From DTWD01 sp963662965 (GTDB lineage Bacteria; Acidobacteriota; Vicinamibacteria; Vicinamibacterales; UBA8438), in the NCBI GenBank assembly GCA_963662965.1, contig OY759970.1:2418001-2482000 (forward strand): a DNA stretch of 64,000 nucleotides. Reading direction: 5' to 3'. The notes under the pieces were generated by a model, which was not told the origin of the DNA, ran no database searches, and worked only from the letters and a program-made list of their open reading frames with translations. Positions 1 to 8,016 of the stretch are shown one piece after another; within the stretch, counting starts at the first letter, position 1; every line of letters begins with the position of its first letter. Made by a program: the position numbers and the translations under genes.

Positions 1-862
1 AGGCGATGAGATGGCCGCGCCAGCCGTTCTTGACCGCCGCGGCACGGATGAAAATGCCGAACCCATGGTCGGTGCCGTCGCTGTCGGCGCGGTCGGCGAC
101 GTGCGTCGACCACATCGCGTACGCTTCGATCGACGTCGTCTCGAAGAAGTCGAACCGCGGCTCGACAATGATGCCGGGACCGCCGGCAAAGCTGTCGCTG
201 ACCGGTCCGGTGTCGAACAGCTGCCCGCCCTCGTGCACATGATGCAGCTGGTACCCGACGGCGATCGGGAGATCGGTGTCGAGGGAGATCCGGCCGCGCA
301 GACCGGCGTCGAATCGCTCGCGATGGTCGGCCGTGTTGAGACGCTGCCAGTTCAACCACGCATCCTGGGCGATACGTGTCGCGGCCAGCTGCCACTGGAG
401 TCCTCCTTCGTAGGGCCGGGTGAAGGCCAACGTCTCGACTTCGAGCGGCGGGAGCAGCCCGTGGGGCCCCACGAGGTCGGGGCCGACGCCGTCGCGCGGA
501 ACCGTGTCGAGCGTGCCGAAGGTAAAGCGCGAGGGGCCCTTGTCGACGGACAGGCTTATCACCGGGCGCCACTGCTCGGCGAAATCCTCCGACCCGAATC
601 GATGGTCGAAGAAGAGCCCCGCCCGAAACGTCACATCGTCGTTCAGCGCCACGTCGAACGCCACCGACCCCGCCGCACCCAAGAGGGTTTCGCCGTCGCG
701 GAACCGATTGGAGAACTCGGTGTTGTCCCCGTACAGCATCACGTTCGTGAGGAGCGTGACCGACTCCTGAGCCACTGCCGGGAGCGGACGGCAGGCCACA
801 AGGAGCGCACACGCAAAGACGAGGGACACAGCGCCCCGAACACGTGCACGCAGGCAAGGCAT
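1..862 (-). CDS. Outer-membrane beta-barrel-like protein, 3' end beyond window
   Basis: The minus frame is open from an ATG at 862 to the window edge, about 287 residues, with no stop inside the window. The start MPCLRARVRGAVSLVFACA is followed by a hydrophobic stretch and AVAQES, which reads as a signal peptide. The mature part alternates polar and hydrophobic residues (SVAFDVALNDDVTFRAGLFF), as in beta-barrel outer-membrane proteins. I recognise no named family, and the substrate is unknown. It is divergent from the carbamoyltransferase gene that starts at 965, so the roughly 100 bp between them should hold both promoters. A long plus-strand open frame over the same bases is a shadow: this strand has the signal peptide and the coherent barrel-like composition. 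Confidence 0.6.
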   Translation of the reverse strand, partial: MPCLRARVRGAVSLVFACALLVACRPLPAVAQESVTLLTNVMLYGDNTEFSNRFRDGETLLGAAGSVAFDVALNDDVTFRAGLFFDHRFGSEDFAEQWRPVISLSVDKGPSRFTFGTLDTVPRDGVGPDLVGPHGLLPPLEVETLAFTRPYEGGLQWQLAATRIAQDAWLNWQRLNTADHRERFDAGLRGRISLDTDLPIAVGYQLHHVHEGGQLFDTGPVSDSFAGGPGIIVEPRFDFFETTSIEAYAMWSTHVADRADSDGTDHGFGIFIRAAAVKNGWRGHLIA

Positions 863-964
863 GGGCCGCCGATTATACCCTCGCGGTCCTGGTCCTATAC
901 GAGGCTGCGTCGGCCGTTCCGAGACAGCGGAGCCCGTAGCCGCGTGCTAGGGTGACGTGGATTC

Positions 965-2800
965 ATGACGACCATTCTCGGGATTTCGGCTTTTTATCAC
1001 GATTCCGCCGCGGCACTGGTTGTCGACGGCGAGATCGTCGCCGCGGCGCAGGAAGAACGGTTCACCCGCACGAAGCACGACCACGAGTTTCCGGTCCACG
1101 CGATCCAGTACTGCCTCGACGAGGCGGGGCTTGCGCCCGCGCAACTCGACTACGTCGGGTTCTACGAGAAGCCGTTCTTGAAGTTCGAACGCCTGCTCGA
1201 GACCTATTTGTCGTACGCCCCGCGCGGCTTTCGGTCGTTTCTGCAGTTTGTCCCGCTCTGGGCCAAACAAAAGCTGCATCTACCGCGTGAGATTGCGACC
1301 GGGCTCGACCAGCGCTATCGGAAACAGATCGTCTTCACCGAGCATCATGAGTCACACGCCGCGAGCGCTTTTTTTCCGTCGCCGTTCGAGGAGGCGGCCA
1401 TTCTCACCTTCGACGGAGTCGGCGAGTGGGCGACGACGACGTACGGCGTCGGTCGCGGCCATCGCATCGAGCTGACCCACGAGTTACGATTTCCGCATTC
1501 GGTCGGGCTCCTCTACTCCGCATTTACCTATTTCACGGGCTTCAAGGTGAACTCCGGTGAATACAAATTGATGGGCCTCGCGCCCTACGGGGAGCCGAAG
1601 TACATCGACCGCATTCGTGACCATCTGCTCGATCTCAAAGAGGACGGGTCGTTTCGGATGGACATGTCGTACTTCGAGTACTGCGAAGGCCTCAAGATGA
1701 CGTCCTCGAAGTTCGACGCGCTATTCGACGGTCCCCCACGCAGGCCGGAATCGCCGATTACGCAGCGGGAGATGGACCTCGCCGCCTCGATTCAAGAGGT
1801 GACCGAGGAGATCATGCTGCGCTCCGCTCGCCATGTGCACAGAGAGACCGGACTCCGCGATCTCTGCCTGGCCGGCGGGGTGGCGCTCAACTGTGTCGGC
1901 AACGGGCGGATTCTACGCGAAGGGCCGTTCGAGAACGTCTGGATCCAACCGGCGGCCGGCGATGCCGGCGGCGCGCTTGGCGTTGCCCTGTTTATCTGGC
2001 ACCAGCTGCTCGACAAGCCGCGCACCCCGCAGCGACCGGACGGACAGCGGGGTTCGTTGCTGGGACCCCGGCCGACTCGGGATGCCATCAAGACGTTCCT
2101 CGATGACGCCGGCGCGGTCTATCAGGAGCATCCCGACGACGCGACGCTCTGCGACGGCGTGGCGGACTTGATGGCCAAGGAGAAGGTGATCGGGTGGTTC
2201 CAGGGGCGGATGGAGTTTGGGCCGCGTGCGCTCGGCTCCCGCAGCATCATCGGCGATGCTCGCAGCCGCAAGATGCAGTCGGTGATGAATTTGAAGATCA
2301 AGTTTCGCGAATCGTTTCGCCCGTTTGCGCCCTCGGTGTTGCGCGACCGCGTCGACCAGTATTTTGCCATGCGGGCTGACGAGGACAGTCCGTACATGTT
2401 GCTCGTCGCCCCGGTGTTGGAGCGGCATCGGGTCGCGTCAGACGAGGACGGCAACCGTGCCGGGCTCGACAAGCTGAAGGACGTGCGGTCCGACGTTCCC
2501 GCGATCACGCACGTGGACTACTCGGCCCGCGTGCAAACGGTCGATCCCGAGCGCCATGGGCGGTACGCCGAGCTGATCCGCGCCTTCGAGATTAAGACCG
2601 GGTGCCCGGTCATTATCAATACGAGCTTCAATATCCGCGGGGAGCCGATTGTCTGCACCCCGGAGCAGGCCTACCGCTGTTTCATGGCGACGAACATGGA
2701 TGTGCTGGTGCTGGAGCGGTTCGTCCTCTTGAAAGAGGATCAGCGAAATGCGACCGTGATTGAGCCCGACGAGTATTTGGCGCAGTTCGAGCTCGACTAG
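965..2800 (+). CDS. Carbamoyltransferase (NodU/CmcH/SxtI family)
   Basis: 611 residues, the usual length of the family. These enzymes use carbamoyl phosphate and ATP to place a carbamoyl group on a hydroxyl of a sugar or secondary metabolite through a carbamoyl-adenylate. The N-terminal Kae1-like domain shows GISAFYHDSAAAL near residue 5 and HHESHAASAFFPSPFEEA around residue 120, with the histidine pair that binds metal/nucleotide. GEYKLMGLAPYG lies near residue 198, and the C-terminal YrdC-like part has FQGRMEFGPRALGSRSI near residue 412. The next cellular genes are an SxtJ-like and a DUF5989/SxtK-like membrane protein, the normal partners of this enzyme, but an insertion sequence at 2821-4735 now lies between them. 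The acceptor is unknown; the nearby rml genes suggest a glycan, which is inference only. Confidence 0.93.
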   Translation: MTTILGISAFYHDSAAALVVDGEIVAAAQEERFTRTKHDHEFPVHAIQYCLDEAGLAPAQLDYVGFYEKPFLKFERLLETYLSYAPRGFRSFLQFVPLWAKQKLHLPREIATGLDQRYRKQIVFTEHHESHAASAFFPSPFEEAAILTFDGVGEWATTTYGVGRGHRIELTHELRFPHSVGLLYSAFTYFTGFKVNSGEYKLMGLAPYGEPKYIDRIRDHLLDLKEDGSFRMDMSYFEYCEGLKMTSSKFDALFDGPPRRPESPITQREMDLAASIQEVTEEIMLRSARHVHRETGLRDLCLAGGVALNCVGNGRILREGPFENVWIQPAAGDAGGALGVALFIWHQLLDKPRTPQRPDGQRGSLLGPRPTRDAIKTFLDDAGAVYQEHPDDATLCDGVADLMAKEKVIGWFQGRMEFGPRALGSRSIIGDARSRKMQSVMNLKIKFRESFRPFAPSVLRDRVDQYFAMRADEDSPYMLLVAPVLERHRVASDEDGNRAGLDKLKDVRSDVPAITHVDYSARVQTVDPERHGRYAELIRAFEIKTGCPVIINTSFNIRGEPIVCTPEQAYRCFMATNMDVLVLERFVLLKEDQRNATVIEPDEYLAQFELD

Positions 2801-2820
2801 CAGCTGCGAGACCGACCAGA

Positions 2821-2846
2821 CTAAGTGTCCGCGCAGGAATAACTCC
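2821..2846. repeat. Left terminal inverted repeat of the ISAzo13-type element
   Basis: Contains CGCGCAGGAATAACTCC. Its reverse complement is found with four mismatches at 4710-4735. It lies 20 bp after the carbamoyltransferase stop and 6 bp before the transposase stop codon. Confidence 0.8.
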
Positions 2847-2852
2847 CCATTT

Positions 2853-3807
2853 TCAACAGCGGGGTTGGAGCGTGTAGTTCCAGGCGGGCAGGGGTTCGAG
2901 CTCCTCCAGAGCCAGCGTGTTCATGTCTGCCGCCGCGATCTTGATGCCCTTCACATAGGATCGGCGAACCAGGTGAGCACGAACGCGGAGTCCGGTTGAG
3001 GTGCGCGTCGTTCGGAGGTAGTTGAGAATCGTGTCATAGCTGTCGAGCGGCTTGCCAGCCCAGTTCTTGCTCACCTCGCTGAACAGTCGATGCTCGATCG
3101 GGTTCCACTTCGAGGCTCCCGGCGGGTAGTGAGCGACGGTGATCGACAGGCCATGTCGGTCGCAGAGGCTGCGCTGGAGCCCGAACTTCCAAGCGCGGCA
3201 TCTGGCGCCGTTGCTTCCTCCGCCATCGGCGAGGATCGCCAGTTCGCGGGACCCGGGGTAGCGCGTCGCGCCTTCGGTGCGCCACCACTGCTCGATGGCG
3301 TCCACGGCGAACGACGGGGTGTCGTAGGTCGTGCCGACGAACATCGTGCCGCGATTGGCCTGCAGGTCATAGATGCCGTAGGGAATCGCGATCCCCTCGG
3401 CCTCGGACCGGAAGTCGTGGTCGTTGACAACCACGGGCGCACGATTCCAGGCGACGCCCGCGTTCTTGAAGTGGCCAACCAGTTCTTTCTTCTTGGTATC
3501 CACGCTGATGATCGGCGCCGCGTCAGTGACGAAACGCTCCCGAAGCGAGGCGATTTGCTCGAATTGCTCATTCCGCCGTGCCGGCGAGCCAGTGGAGCGT
3601 TTCTTCTGATTGACGCGCAAGGAGAACCCCAACTGCGTGAGCAGCCTGGCCACGGTGCGTGGGCCCACGCTGATGCCAAGCGACTGCAGCTCGGCGGCGA
3701 TCTTCTCGGTGGTCCTTCGGGTCCATTTCAACCCGGACATGGGGTCGCCCGCCGTCTCGTGCGTCATCAGCTCGTCGATGCGCGCGATGACCGCTGGCGT
3801 TTTTTTT
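2853..3807 (-). CDS. ISAzo13 transposase, catalytic part (ORF B, reached by -1 frameshift)
   Basis: This frame carries the DDE catalytic region. Visible acidic positions are the D of PIISVDTKKKELVG, the D of LAILADGGGSNG and the E of SKWNPIEHRLFSEV, all in the expected order. An internal ATG at 3767 could start a 304-residue protein, but the frame is open upstream to the A8 run and continues the N-terminal transposase sequence of ORF A (EKKTPAVIARIDELM) without a gap. It is therefore most likely made as a fusion of about 566 residues by slippage at the A8 run. The same picture would arise from a one-base error in the homopolymer. Confidence 0.85.
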
Positions 3808-4552
3808 CCACCGGTCGGCGTCCGGCGCCAGCCCGGCGGACACGCTCGACAGTCACATCGCGGTCCAGGAGGTGGTGCCGCCCGCGGGCCACGGTCCCCG
3901 CGTCCAGCCCCAGCAGGTCGGCGATCGCCTGGTCGCCTCCGTGGCCCATCTTGAGCGACTCCAGGCCGGCGTACAGGCGTCGCTGTTGCTCATCGAGCAG
4001 GCTGAAAAACAGCACAATCGATGCCTTGAGCTCATCGGGGAGGACATCGACGTGCGGCAGCCGCCCCCCGAGTGGGGTCGCCGCGTCACGGACCCGGCGC
4101 GCGGTGAGCTGAGCGTCCCTCGTGGCGGTATCGGGGGAACAGTACAGATAGCGCCCGGCGAAGGACGCACGCGCCAGCTTCTGCTGACGGACCAGCCTCA
4201 GCAACGCCCCCTTCACCTCCACGTTGAGGACCCCCTCGAGCTCGGCCACGAAAAATCCGGCGTCGGCCTCCTGGACCAGCGCTTCCGCGGTGGCCAGCAA
4301 TGTCCCGCGCCGCGAAAACCACACCGAGCGATACGACCACAGGCCCCACGCATCGTACTGGGGGATATCGGCCAACGTGTAATATCGCCCGCGGTGGGAG
4401 TAGCTGGTCTGATAGGACAGCTCCGCCAGCTTCCGGAAGATCGTGATGTCCGCTGCGCTCCCCAGGACGTCTTTCAGCTCGGTCATCGTGGCGATCTTCT
4501 GCTTCCGCAACAACGTGGTGAGGTCCCGCGCGCGATAGTGTTCGGTTCGCAT
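3767..4552 (-). CDS. ISAzo13 element ORF A: N-terminal DNA-binding-like domain plus transposase N-terminus
   Basis: The preferred start is the ATG at 4552 (MRTEHYRARDLTTLLRKQ); an earlier in-frame ATG at 4591 would put the palindrome at 4553-4592 inside the gene. Roughly residues 1-165 form a domain not needed for DDE chemistry, including DITIFRKLAELSYQTSYSHR and GLWSYRSVWFSRRGTLL, which reads like a winged-helix/helix-turn-helix region. Residues from about 180 on (LLDEQQRRLYAGLESLKMGH, VRRAGAGRRP) match the normal N-terminus of ISAzo13 transposases. The frame ends in TGA at 3767, shortly after the A8 run where ORF B takes over. ORF A alone could act as a repressor, a common arrangement in insertion sequences; that role is inferred. 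Confidence 0.75.
   Translation of the reverse strand: MRTEHYRARDLTTLLRKQKIATMTELKDVLGSAADITIFRKLAELSYQTSYSHRGRYYTLADIPQYDAWGLWSYRSVWFSRRGTLLATAEALVQEADAGFFVAELEGVLNVEVKGALLRLVRQQKLARASFAGRYLYCSPDTATRDAQLTARRVRDAATPLGGRLPHVDVLPDELKASIVLFFSLLDEQQRRLYAGLESLKMGHGGDQAIADLLGLDAGTVARGRHHLLDRDVTVERVRRAGAGRRPVEKKRQRSSRASTS
3800..3807 (-). other. A8 slippery run for -1 frameshift between transposase ORFs
   Basis: On the minus strand the bases read GTG GAA AAA AAA CGC in the ORF A frame. Slipping back one base gives GAA AAA AAA ACG and enters ORF B, restoring family-consistent sequence on both sides. A AAA AAA is a classical -1 slippery heptamer. A homopolymer sequencing error is the alternative. Confidence 0.6.
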
Positions 4553-4592
4553 AATGATAGAGTAACACCTGCAAAGGAGATACTCTATCATT
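4553..4592. promoter_or_regulatory. Perfect 12-bp palindrome upstream of ORF A, candidate operator
   Basis: AATGATAGAGTA at 4553-4564 and TACTCTATCATT at 4581-4592 are exact reverse complements separated by 16 bp, immediately upstream of the preferred ATG at 4552. The bases are far more AT-rich than the surroundings. Position and symmetry suit an operator or promoter element bound by the DNA-binding-like N-terminus of ORF A; this is inferred. Confidence 0.55.
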
Positions 4593-4709
4593 ACCTTGCT
4601 ACCTCGCCGCGGGTGGCCATCGGTGCTACAGGCTGCAATTTCAGGGTCGAGAGGGCCGGCGGACTCAACTCGGTGGAAACCCGTCAGCTAGAATTCCGCC
4701 AACAACACT

Positions 4710-4735
4710 GGAGTTATTTCTGCGCGAACCCTAAG
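4710..4735. repeat. Right terminal inverted repeat of the ISAzo13-type element
   Basis: Reverse complement contains CGCGCAGAAATAACTCC, pairing with 2821-2846. Its last bases overlap the purine-rich AAGGA at 4733-4737 that would serve as ribosome-binding site for the gene starting at 4742. Confidence 0.8.
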
Positions 4736-4741
4736 GACGCG

Positions 4742-5158
4742 ATGGCCGTCATCGATATCAACACGAATCCGTCTGACAAGGAGCTCCGGTGGTTCGGGCT
4801 GATGCTCCTGGTGTTCGTGGCGATCGTGGGTGCGCTGGCGCGGTGGCAGTTCGCCTCACCCGACGGGGCTCGCCTCGTGTGGACCGCGGGTGGCGGTCTC
4901 ACGGCGGTCTACCTGGTAGCGCCGCCACTACGCCGCTGGATCTTCCTGGGGTGGGTGTACGCGGCGTTTCCGATCGGCTGGACGGTGTCGCACCTGGCGC
5001 TCGCCGCCATCTACTACCTGGTGTTCACGCCGATCGGTCTGGTGCTGCGGCTCACGAAGGGCGACCCGCTCGAGCGCCGTCTCGACCGGTCGGCGTCGAC
5101 GTACTGGACGCCGCACACGCCATCGCGAGATGTGCGACGATACTTCAGGCAGTACTAG
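4742..5158 (+). CDS. SxtJ-family membrane protein
   Basis: 138 residues starting MAVIDINTNPSDKELRWFG. Three hydrophobic segments follow (WFGLMLLVFVAIVGALA, then AVYLVAPPLRRWIFLGWVYA and SHLALAAIYYLVFTPIGLVL), with the conserved tail GDPLERR and YWTPH. This matches the SxtJ family, small inner-membrane proteins coded next to carbamoyltransferases and first named in the saxitoxin cluster. Their biochemical role is not established. The ATG follows AAGGA at 4733-4737, which straddles the end of the insertion sequence, so translation may depend on IS-supplied bases. The DUF5989 gene follows after 8 bp. Longer in-frame extensions upstream run through the IS and are not real. Confidence 0.85.
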   Translation: MAVIDINTNPSDKELRWFGLMLLVFVAIVGALARWQFASPDGARLVWTAGGGLTAVYLVAPPLRRWIFLGWVYAAFPIGWTVSHLALAAIYYLVFTPIGLVLRLTKGDPLERRLDRSASTYWTPHTPSRDVRRYFRQY

Positions 5159-5166
5159 CGGCACGC

Positions 5167-5388
5167 ATGACCGACGAGCCACCGAGTTCCTCTGGCCACG
5201 ACCGCGGTTCCAGATTCGCCGAGCAGGCATCGGAGGCTCGGCCCGGCTTGATCGCCGAGCTGTGGGAGTTTCTGGCCACCAACAAGAAGTGGTGGCTCAC
5301 CCCGATTGTGGTGGTGCTGCTTCTCGTCGGGGCGCTGATTCTGATGTCGGCCACCGCCGCGGCCCCCTTTATTTACACCTTGTTTTAA
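5167..5388 (+). CDS. DUF5989 (SxtK-like) small membrane protein
   Basis: 73 residues with one C-terminal membrane segment (WWLTPIVVVLLLVGALILM) preceded by IAELWEFLATNKKWWL, the family signature. It completes the carbamoyltransferase-SxtJ-DUF5989 triad. Function is unknown; co-occurrence suggests a membrane complex with the carbamoyltransferase. It ends at 5388, facing the convergent rmlB gene with about 20 bp between, where a hairpin is found. Confidence 0.85.
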   Translation: MTDEPPSSSGHDRGSRFAEQASEARPGLIAELWEFLATNKKWWLTPIVVVLLLVGALILMSATAAAPFIYTLF

Positions 5389-5411
5389 ACGGGACCGCAG
5401 GCCCCGTCTAA
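5389..5411. terminator. Hairpin between convergent genes; stump of the GC-rich repeat family
   Basis: Bases 5389-5411 can fold as ACGGGACC-GCA-GGCCCCGT with G:T pairing. On the minus strand they read TTAGACGGGGCCTGCGGTCC, matching the first 20 or so bases of the repeats at 15477-15573, 31546-31642 and 58249-58346. They lie between two convergent stop codons, so a bidirectional terminator role is plausible. Confidence 0.5.
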
Positions 5412-6418
5412 GATCTAGAGTACTGCTTGTCGTAGTACGCCTTAAAGCCGCTGTTTTCGTCCTTGATCGGCCGCCACCACCACTCGTTCTCGCGGTACCA
5501 GTCGACCGTTGCCGTCAGCCCGTCGTCGAAGTCCACCCGCGGCGTCCATCCTAGGCCGCGCAGCTTTGAGGTGTCGAGGCAATAGCGGCGGTCGTGCCCG
5601 AGGCGGTCGGGCACCGGTGTGATCAGCGTCTCCGGGCGCTCGACCAGGGCGAGCACCCGCCGCGTGAGATCGATGTTCTTCACCTCGTTGCCACCGCCGA
5701 CGTTGTACACCTCGCCCGACGCGCCTTGGTCGATCAAGAGGTCGACCGCGCGGCAGTGGTCGAGCACGTGGAGCCAGTCACGCACGTTCTGACCGTCGCC
5801 ATAAAGGGGAAGCGGCTGGTTGTCGAGCGCGTTGGTGATGAAGAGCGGGATCACCTTCTCCGGGTATTGATAGCCGCCATAGTTGTTCGACGCGCGCGTG
5901 ATGATGACCGGCACGTCATACGTCGCCCAGTAGCTGTAGGCGAGGCGGTCCGCGCCGGCCTTGCTTGCGGAGTACGGATTGCGCGGCCGCAGCTCGTCGG
6001 TCTCGCGGCTCGCGCCACTCGGGACGCTCCCGTACACCTCGTCGGTCGAGATCTGGACGAAGCGGCGTAGATTCGGCGCCTCGCGCGCGGCGTCCAACAA
6101 CACGAATGTCCCGTGCACGTCGGTCCGAATGAACTCGCCGGCGCTCTGCAGCGACCGGTCGACATGTGTCTCAGCGGCGAAATGGACGACGATCTCGGCG
6201 TCGCGGACCAGCGGGGTGGCCACGGCGGTGTCGGCGATGTCGCCCTTGACGAAGCGGTGCCGCGGATGGCCGTCGAGGTCGTGGAGGTTTTCGAGTCGAC
6301 CGGCGTAGGTCAGCTTGTCGAGTGTCGTGATGTGCCAGTCGTCATGGGTCTCGATCGCGTAGCGGACGAAGTTGCTCCCGATGAAGCCGGCGCCGCCGGT
6401 GACGACGACCTTAACCAT
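5408..6418 (-). CDS. rmlB: dTDP-glucose 4,6-dehydratase
   Basis: 336 residues from the ATG at 6418 (MVKVVVTGGAGFIGSNFVRY). It converts dTDP-glucose to dTDP-4-keto-6-deoxyglucose in the cytoplasm, the second step of dTDP-rhamnose and related sugar synthesis. Seen: the Rossmann glycine motif TGGAGFIGSN, HFAAETHVDRS, the catalytic YSASKAGAD (Tyr/Lys) and the family sequence YGDGQNVRDWLHVLDHC. The longer open frame to 6472 adds residues overlapping rmlC and lacks family similarity, so I place the start at 6418, where the ATG overlaps the rmlC stop by 8 bp (ATGGTTAA). It is last in rmlA-rmlC-rmlB; no rmlD is visible here. Confidence 0.92.
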   Translation of the reverse strand: MVKVVVTGGAGFIGSNFVRYAIETHDDWHITTLDKLTYAGRLENLHDLDGHPRHRFVKGDIADTAVATPLVRDAEIVVHFAAETHVDRSLQSAGEFIRTDVHGTFVLLDAAREAPNLRRFVQISTDEVYGSVPSGASRETDELRPRNPYSASKAGADRLAYSYWATYDVPVIITRASNNYGGYQYPEKVIPLFITNALDNQPLPLYGDGQNVRDWLHVLDHCRAVDLLIDQGASGEVYNVGGGNEVKNIDLTRRVLALVERPETLITPVPDRLGHDRRYCLDTSKLRGLGWTPRVDFDDGLTATVDWYRENEWWWRPIKDENSGFKAYYDKQYSRS

Positions 6419-6908
6419 CCTTGCGTGCCCAGTCGTAGGGAAGCGTGCCGTGCGGCTCGATCCGGAACTCATCGGGGTCGTCGTAGCGATACGGCGCGGT
6501 CGGCACGTTGACGACCAACGATGGCTCGCGGCTGATGCATTTCCAGCCGTGATACACGAGGTTGGGGATCTGCACCAGCGTCGGGTTCTGCGTGCCGAGG
6601 AAGAACTCGTTCACGTTCCCTTCGGTCGGCGAACCGTCCCGCGTGTCGACCAGCACCAGCTTGATCATGCCGGCCACGCACGCGAAATGATCGACCTGAT
6701 TCTTGTGGTAGTGCCACGCCTTGACGACACCGGGGTAGGTGCCCGAGACGTAGACCTGTCCAAACGTGGTGAAGAGCTCGTCGTCGGCGCGCAGGATCTC
6801 CATCAGCCAGCCACGCTCGTCGGGGATCTGCCGCAGCGTCTTGGTCTTGACGCCGTCGATCAGCCCCTGATTCGCCGCCGCGCTGTATTTCACCGGGTCC
6901 GTCGCCAT
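6411..6908 (-). CDS. rmlC: dTDP-4-dehydrorhamnose 3,5-epimerase family protein
   Basis: 165 residues with the cupin fold expected for RmlC-type epimerases: IPDERGWLMEILRADDELF, then KAWHYHKNQVDHFACVAGMI with the histidine-rich active-site strand, and VPTAPYRYDDPDEFRI near the end. It should epimerise dTDP-4-keto-6-deoxyglucose at C3 and/or C5. The HYHKNQVDHF variant differs somewhat from classical RmlC, so the product could be a related deoxysugar rather than rhamnose. It sits 12 bp after rmlA and overlaps rmlB by 8 bp, so the three are probably translated as one unit. Confidence 0.85.
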   Translation of the reverse strand: MATDPVKYSAAANQGLIDGVKTKTLRQIPDERGWLMEILRADDELFTTFGQVYVSGTYPGVVKAWHYHKNQVDHFACVAGMIKLVLVDTRDGSPTEGNVNEFFLGTQNPTLVQIPNLVYHGWKCISREPSLVVNVPTAPYRYDDPDEFRIEPHGTLPYDWARKDG

Positions 6909-6920
6909 CGTGTCGTTCCC

Positions 6921-7985
6921 TTACGAGATGCCAACCTCGGACCGGTCGCCCAGCATGAAGCGGAGCGCCGCCGGTTTGGCTGGATGTTGGTGGATCTTCA
7001 CGTTGCGGCCGATCAGGCTGTCGGTGACGCGGTTGGTGAGCCCGGTGATCCGGCTCCCTTCCATCACGATGCTGTGTTCGATCTCCGAGCTGCGCACTTC
7101 GACGTCGCTCATGATCGCCGTAAACGGCCCGATGTACGCGTCGTGGATCTGTGCGTTCTCGCCGATGATGACCGGACCGCGGACCACGGAATTGGCAATC
7201 ACCGCACCCGACTCGATGACCACTTTGCCCTCGATACGAGAGGCGTCATCGACGGTGCCGTCGATCTGGGTGTCGATCTGGTCGAGGATCAAGCGGTTCG
7301 CCTCCAGCATGTCTTCCAACCGACCGGTGTCCTTCCACCAGCCGTCGACGATGTGCGGCCGCACCACCAGACCTCGGTCGATGAGATCCTGGATCGCATC
7401 GGTAATCTCGAGCTCGTTGCGGAAGCTCGGCTTGATCCGCTTGACCGAGTCGAACACATCGGGGCCAAACATGTACACGCCGACGAGCGCGAGGTTACTC
7501 TTTGGCGCCCGCGGCTTCTCGACGAGCCGAATCACTTTGTCGCCGTCGGTTTCGGCGACGCCGTACTGTTCGGGATTGGGCACCGGAGTCAGGAGGATCT
7601 GCGCCGCTGGCTTCGTCGCTTCGAACTCCTCGACCAGCGAGACGATTCCCTTCGCAAGCAGGTTGTCGCCGAGATACATCACGAACGGACCGGACTCGAG
7701 AAACGGCTCGCTGATGAGCACCGCGTGCGCCAGGCCGCGCGGCTCATCCTGTGGAATGTAGGTGACCGACACGTCCCAGTGCGAGCCGTCGCCGACCGCC
7801 GCTTCGATTTCCTCGTGTGTGTCGCCGACCACGATGCCGATGTCACGGATGCCGGCCGCCGCGAGCGTTTCGATGCCGTAAAAGAGGACCGGCTTGTTCG
7901 CAACCGGGACCAGCTGCTTCGCGCTGGTGAACGTGAGCGGCCGGAGGCGTGCGCCTTTCCCACCGCTGAGGATCAGTCCCTTCAT
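6921..7985 (-). CDS. rmlA: Glucose-1-phosphate thymidylyltransferase, long form
   Basis: 354 residues. The N-terminal nucleotidyltransferase starts with MKGLILSGGKGARLRPLTF and continues with KQLVPVANKPVLFY, the nucleotide-binding signature. The C-terminal third is a left-handed beta-helix (GKVVIESGAVIANSVVRGPV), as in the long StrD-like RmlA enzymes. It makes dTDP-glucose from dTTP and glucose-1-phosphate. It is the first gene of rmlA-C-B and lies 31 bp from the divergent tadA start. Confidence 0.92.
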   Translation of the reverse strand: MKGLILSGGKGARLRPLTFTSAKQLVPVANKPVLFYGIETLAAAGIRDIGIVVGDTHEEIEAAVGDGSHWDVSVTYIPQDEPRGLAHAVLISEPFLESGPFVMYLGDNLLAKGIVSLVEEFEATKPAAQILLTPVPNPEQYGVAETDGDKVIRLVEKPRAPKSNLALVGVYMFGPDVFDSVKRIKPSFRNELEITDAIQDLIDRGLVVRPHIVDGWWKDTGRLEDMLEANRLILDQIDTQIDGTVDDASRIEGKVVIESGAVIANSVVRGPVIIGENAQIHDAYIGPFTAIMSDVEVRSSEIEHSIVMEGSRITGLTNRVTDSLIGRNVKIHQHPAKPAALRFMLGDRSEVGIS

Positions 7986-8016
7986 GCTGACGCCTGATCA
8001 CTATACTTGCTGGTGT

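Larger units (their letters stand above)
2821..4735 (-). mobile_element. ISAzo13-family insertion sequence, about 1.9 kb
   Basis: The element is bounded by imperfect 26-bp terminal inverted repeats at 2821-2846 and 4710-4735, matching at about 22 of 26 positions around the core CGCGCAGGAATAACTCC / CGCGCAGAAATAACTCC. It encodes a two-frame transposase on the minus strand. The flanking dinucleotide GA on both sides could be a 2-bp target duplication, but two bases are weak evidence. It sits between the carbamoyltransferase and sxtJ-like genes of one cassette, ending six bases before the sxtJ-like ATG. Confidence 0.85.

Noticed and set aside
11..955. Long plus-strand open frame at the window start
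   Set aside because: The opposite strand has a signal peptide and barrel-like composition over the same bases; the plus frame is rich in Arg/Gly with no domain.
3872..5158. A 428-residue plus-strand frame covering the insertion sequence
   Set aside because: Only its last 138 residues (SxtJ-like) make sense; the rest is antisense to the transposase.
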